From Actinomycetes bacterium (GTDB lineage: Bacteria; Actinomycetota; Actinomycetes; Actinomycetales; Microbacteriaceae): 13,881 nt of DNA. This document shows, one piece after another, positions 12,704 through 13,881 of the stretch; position 1 is the stretch's first letter; each line of letters opens with the position of its first letter. Both the position numbers and the translations under genes were made by a program. The notes beneath the pieces are model-generated. The model ran no database searches, was not told where the DNA came from, and saw only the letters and a list, made by a program, of their open reading frames with translations. The stretch is taken from contig JAEYZI010000070.1 of NCBI GenBank assembly GCA_023428065.1, positions 1-13,881 of the forward strand, given 5' to 3'.

Positions 12704-13881
12704 TCAGCCGAGCACGCCCGAGGCGAGAGCCACGACGAGAAGGGTGACGACCACGACCGCCATACCGGCGGCCGCGATGATGAGGGCCGTGAGCGCGCGG
12801 TTGCTGCGCCTCGGCTTGGTGGTGCCGATGATCTCACGCGACGAGGTGTGCGTGCTGACCGCGCGGATCGCGCGCACCGGCTGCGAGTCGGTCGAGCTGA
12901 CCTGCGCGTCGCCGGGATCGAGGAGGTTGTCGAGGTCCGACTCGTCGAGCTGGGCGGGCAGCGCCCCCGTGGAGGCGAGGCTCGCCGGGAGCGTGATGGA
13001 CCCCGTCACGAGCACGTCGCCCGTGCCCGTGACGTTGCTCACGATGATGTCGGGGTTCGGCACCTCGGGCAGCACGAGCGCGTTCGCCGTCGCGGAGCCG
13101 ACGCCGACATCGCGCGAGAGCGAGCCCGTCGCGGGCTGCGCCTCGTCGTCGAGCTCGGCCTGACGCGACCAGTGGTTGCGCGGGCGCTCCCCCGGCACGG
13201 GCGGCTGCGACGTCGTCGACTGCGGCTGCACCGGCTGCGGCTGTACCGGCTGCAGCGGGGCCTGCTGCGGCGGGCTCGGCTGCGACGTCGCCGCCTGCGT
13301 CGTCTCGGGCGCCGCGGGCGCAGGCGGCGCCTGCGGCGGCGCGGCGGCGGCGGGCAGGATGACGACGTCGTCGGTGGGTGTCGGCGTCGCCATCCCGGGC
13401 GTGAGACCCCACACGGGCGGCGCGGACGCGGGCGCAGCGGTCTGCTCGGGCGCGGCGGGCGGCCACGCGGCCGACGGGCTCGGCTGCGGCGCGGGCGGCG
13501 CAGCGGGCGGCGCAGCTTGCGCGGATGCCGGGCTCGACACCGGCGCGGACTGCCACGGCTGTTGCGGCTCTTGCGGCGGCTGCTGAGGCTGCTGAGACTG
13601 CTGCGGCTGCGGCGTCGGTGCGGGGGCAGCGGCGGGGGCCGGGGTCGCGGTCGGGGTCTGCTGCGACTGCGACACGACCGGCAGGGACTCGCTCTGCGCA
13701 CGGAAGAGCGCCTGCAGGCTCGCGATGGCGTCCGTCTGCGGCTCGGCGGGCTCGACGAGCGGCGGCGGCGTCGTGGGGGCGCTCGGCGGGGCGGAGGCCG
13801 CGGGCGGGGCGGAGGCCGCGGGCGGCGCCGCGAGAAGGTCGTCGAACGCCGGCTGCGCGGATGCCGCGGGCGGTGCCGACG
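12704..13881 (-). CDS. Pro/Gln/Ala-rich protein with C-terminal membrane anchor, 5' end outside window
   Basis: The minus frame is open from the right edge to the TGA at 12706-12704, about 391 codons without an internal stop. An in-frame GTG at 13675 is a possible but unconvincing start, because coding-like sequence (DDLLAAPPAASAPPAAS, IASLQALFRAQSE) continues upstream of it, so I treat the gene as 5'-truncated. Most of the visible part is a Pro/Ala/Gln/Ser low-complexity linker with PQQPQQP and QPVQPQPVQP repeats. A small conserved-looking segment with alternating strands follows (PDIIVSNVTGTGDVLVTGSI), then acidic DESDLDNLL, basic TKPRRSNRA, and a final hydrophobic helix (ALTALIIAAAGMAVVVVTLLVVALASGVLG). 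The charges imply a cytoplasmic N terminus and a tail anchor. Function unknown; position just upstream of rsfS is typical of Microbacteriaceae (recalled, not checked). Confidence 0.75.
   Translation of the reverse strand, partial: SAPPAASAQPAFDDLLAAPPAASAPPAASAPPSAPTTPPPLVEPAEPQTDAIASLQALFRAQSESLPVVSQSQQTPTATPAPAAAPAPTPQPQQSQQPQQPPQEPQQPWQSAPVSSPASAQAAPPAAPPAPQPSPSAAWPPAAPEQTAAPASAPPVWGLTPGMATPTPTDDVVILPAAAAPPQAPPAPAAPETTQAATSQPSPPQQAPLQPVQPQPVQPQSTTSQPPVPGERPRNHWSRQAELDDEAQPATGSLSRDVGVGSATANALVLPEVPNPDIIVSNVTGTGDVLVTGSITLPASLASTGALPAQLDESDLDNLLDPGDAQVSSTDSQPVRAIRAVSTHTSSREIIGTTKPRRSNRALTALIIAAAGMAVVVVTLLVVALASGVLG
13791..13826. repeat. 18-bp tandem coding repeat
   Basis: Two adjacent 18-mers (13791-13808 and 13809-13826), differing only in the last base, encode a repeated Ser-Ala-Pro-Pro-Ala-Ala unit on the minus strand. 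A third, diverged copy is at 13857-13874. Being a multiple of three, it varies linker length without frameshift. Confidence 0.75.

Noticed and set aside
13176..13586. A Gly/Cys-rich plus-strand protein
   Set aside because: It is the complement of the Pro/Gln/Ala codon repeats on the minus strand, and no start signal is visible.
1..13881. CRISPR arrays, insertion sequences, prophage or a multi-gene defence system
   Set aside because: There are no spaced direct repeats, transposase or phage motifs. The only nuclease-like gene is the solitary DUF222/HNH protein, common in ordinary actinobacterial chromosomes.

Overview
This is a GC-rich (roughly 70% or more by eye) actinobacterial chromosome segment, most likely from the family Microbacteriaceae. 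Support comes from extreme G/C at third codon positions, many gene starts placed directly behind a TANNNT -10 box (leaderless type), a DUF222/HNH protein, and a block with a Pro/Gln/Ala-rich membrane protein, rsfS and tRNA-Ala. The family placement is an inference from gene content. I see no insertion sequence, integrase, phage gene or CRISPR array; the window reads as ordinary chromosome with interesting promoter architecture.

Layout. 1-2053: a divergent pair, an AhpD-like carboxymuconolactone decarboxylase family protein (minus, runs off the left edge) and a MocR-type GntR/aminotransferase regulator (plus), sharing a 47-bp intergenic region. 2181-3596: a DUF222 + HNH nuclease-like protein. 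3669-6574: four plus-strand genes, a RibD-C/DHFR-fold reductase, a PfkB-family sugar kinase, a general-stress FMN-binding split-barrel protein and a short-chain dehydrogenase. 6648-8958: minus-strand NCS2 uracil/xanthine-type permease and, upstream of it, an alpha/beta hydrolase. 9088-10995: plus-strand luciferase-like (LLM) flavin oxidoreductase, then an ArsR-family repressor with a translationally coupled SRPBCC/AHSA1 protein. 11023-13881: minus-strand block of HIT hydrolase, DUF6512 membrane protein, tRNA-Ala(GGC), ribosome silencing factor RsfS and a Pro/Gln/Ala-rich tail-anchored protein cut by the right edge.

Functional links I can support are the MocR regulator with its divergent CMD neighbour, the autoregulated ArsR-SRPBCC pair, the DUF6512-HIT coupled pair, and the RsfS end of what is probably a nadD-hypothetical-rsfS operon. 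The other genes are stand-alone housekeeping or stress-type genes.

The most distinctive signals are: (1) at least six genes whose -10 box lies 6-8 nt before the start codon with no Shine-Dalgarno; (2) a 26-bp near-perfect palindrome over the -10, transcription start and start codon of the ArsR gene; (3) two independent 14-bp tandem triplications, each spanning a stop codon, before and at the end of the same dehydrogenase gene; (4) a strand-independent excess of GGATGC/GCATCC that overrides normal codon choice. No gap without a gene is longer than about 130 bases.
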